A DNA stretch of 5,633 nt. It comes from Candidatus Roizmanbacteria bacterium RIFCSPHIGHO2_01_FULL_39_8 (GTDB taxonomy: Bacteria > Patescibacteriota > Microgenomatia > UBA1406 > GWC2-37-13). Position 1 is the first letter of the stretch. Each line of letters starts with the position of its first letter. Shown here one piece after another: positions 4,924-5,633 of this stretch. The stretch lies in the NCBI GenBank assembly GCA_001789355.1, contig MFZI01000035.1, forward strand, positions 2,076 to 7,708, written 5' to 3'. Under the pieces are notes generated by a model. It searched no databases. It was not told where the DNA came from and saw nothing but the letters and a program-made list of their open reading frames with translations. The position numbers were made by a program, and so were the translations under genes.

Positions 4924-5633
4924 TTAAATTTCGCTTAACAGATGCTTTATATTGTTTGTTTCATGTGCGGGGAAGTTGGCGATGCGGATGTGATCTTCTT
5001 TGAACTTGCCGTAGCCGGAACTTACAACCAAACCTTTTTTTTCTAATTTGGCAAGGATTTTTTTAGTGTCGCCTTTTACGTCGATGGCGATCGTTGTTTT
5101 CGATCTAAATCGGTTATCTTTCACAAACGGTTTGTATTGGGGATGACGATCAAAAAAATTATAGATTAGTTTTGCTTTCTTGTCTGTTTCAGCCCTGATT
5201 GCGTCGATTCCGACTAGATCCCTCGACTTCGCTCGGGATGACGAACGATATATCAACATATCGTTCGTCACTTTTTGTAAAAGGTACATCCCTAATACAT
5301 TTGGAGTCTCGGGAGTCTGGTAATTTTCGGCTTTTTCCAAAAGTGAGGAAAAACTGTGATAGCTTCCGATATTCACTCCCTTTTTCTTGAGAAACCTCGC
5401 TTTTTCCATCGCCCGCTCGTTTGCGATCAAAACTCCCATACCGGCAGGAAGGCCAAATCCCTTCTGAACCGAGAAAAAAGCGATATCAACCTGAGAAAAA
5501 TCCAAGTTTACATATGGTGCGGATGAAACTATATCTACAGCAATCAATACTTTTGGATATATCTTCCTTAATGTCTCGATGTCTTGCAGCGGAATCGAAA
5601 CTCCGGTGCTCGTTTCATTGTGGGTTATCGCAA
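4924..5633 (-). CDS. Class-V PLP-dependent aminotransferase, SerC-like, C-terminal part (N-terminus beyond right edge)
   Basis: The reading frame is open from the window edge, so 235 codons are visible; the TTG at 5547 is internal (context KVLIAVD), not a start. Counting from the first full codon: AITHNETSTGV (1-11) is the class-V substrate/cofactor segment, VDIVSSAPY (32-40) carries the PLP-ring Asp, and SVQKGFGLPAGMG (54-66) carries the Schiff-base Lys57. YHSFSSLLEKAENYQTPETPNVLG (91-114) and a C-terminal RIANFPAHE complete the fold. Similarity is to phosphoserine aminotransferase-like proteins, which transfer the amino group of glutamate to 3-phosphohydroxypyruvate in serine synthesis; alanine-glyoxylate or another class-V activity cannot be excluded. 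Residues of about 127-140 (IYRSSSRAKSRDLV) are not expected in the family and are encoded by a hairpin repeat plus adjoining inverted sequence, inserted in frame before GIDAIRAETDKKA. The stop lies 26 bp from the SDR start. Confidence 0.85.
   Translation of the reverse strand, partial: AITHNETSTGVSIPLQDIETLRKIYPKVLIAVDIVSSAPYVNLDFSQVDIAFFSVQKGFGLPAGMGVLIANERAMEKARFLKKKGVNIGSYHSFSSLLEKAENYQTPETPNVLGMYLLQKVTNDMLIYRSSSRAKSRDLVGIDAIRAETDKKAKLIYNFFDRHPQYKPFVKDNRFRSKTTIAIDVKGDTKKILAKLEKKGLVVSSGYGKFKEDHIRIANFPAHETNNIKHLLSEI
5215..5242 (-). repeat. 28-nt hairpin repeat, copy 5 (third subtype), inside the aminotransferase gene
   Basis: On the plus strand it begins TAGATCCCTCGA and ends CTCGGGATGAC. 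It has the same AGAT...ATGAC ends as the other copies. The stem includes ATCCC/GGGAT and a GA/TC extension with one bulged base. It is translated within the aminotransferase as roughly SSRAKSRDL. It is a single copy: no head-to-head partner is seen on its AGAT side, where ordinary coding sequence (GIDAIRAE) resumes. Confidence 0.8.
5239..5270. repeat. 13-bp perfect inverted repeat at the outer end of the repeat insertion
   Basis: TGACGAACGATAT (5239-5251) and ATATCGTTCGTCA (5258-5270) are exact reverse complements around a 6-nt loop. The right arm encodes the expected aminotransferase residues VTNDM. The left arm merges with the ATGAC end of the hairpin repeat and encodes YRSS, which looks foreign to the family. 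It may be a templated inverted copy of the host gene made during insertion. Confidence 0.85.

Noticed and set aside
5199..5390. Plus-strand open frame containing DPSTSLGMTND.
   Set aside because: This is the antisense reading of the hairpin repeat within the aminotransferase gene, a common spurious peptide from such repeats.

Overview
This AT-rich window carries six genes, all on the minus strand. In transcription order, from high to low coordinate, they are: a class-V (SerC-like) aminotransferase cut by the right edge, a FabL-like short-chain dehydrogenase/reductase, adenylosuccinate lyase (purB), adenylosuccinate synthetase (purA), a one-domain GIY-YIG nuclease, and IMP dehydrogenase (guaB) cut by the left edge. 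Gene density is high, Shine-Dalgarno sequences are mostly absent or weak, purA is divergent, and short palindromic repeats recur. This fits a small-genome bacterium, possibly of the Patescibacteria/CPR type, but no marker here settles the taxonomy. The standard genetic code works throughout.

purB, purA and guaB form the nucleotide-interconversion block that starts from IMP. PurA and PurB convert IMP to AMP. GuaB makes XMP on the way to GMP. purB and purA overlap by 8 bp and are probably translationally coupled. A plausible sigma70-like promoter lies just upstream of purB. The block is interrupted between purA and guaB by a compact cassette: a GIY-YIG gene framed within a few bases on each side by two 27-nt hairpin repeats in inverted orientation.

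The most interesting feature is this hairpin-repeat family (outer end GTCAT, 8-bp stem, 5-nt loop, inner end ATCTG). Five copies are visible. Two flank the GIY-YIG gene. Two form a 64-nt head-to-head pair inserted in frame inside purA, adding about 22 residues. One related copy sits in frame inside the aminotransferase gene, next to a 13-bp perfect inverted repeat that seems to copy the gene's own sequence. The two copies of the cassette and the two copies in purA each comprise one repeat of subtype I and one of subtype II. The 64-nt pair therefore looks like a gene-less version of the same element that carries the nuclease. This resembles the REPIN/RAYT arrangement, but with a GIY-YIG nuclease in place of the transposase. 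That mobility model is an inference; the layout and repeat sequences are directly visible.

No rRNA, tRNA, CRISPR array or classical insertion sequence was seen, and no gene-free stretch exceeds 300 bases.
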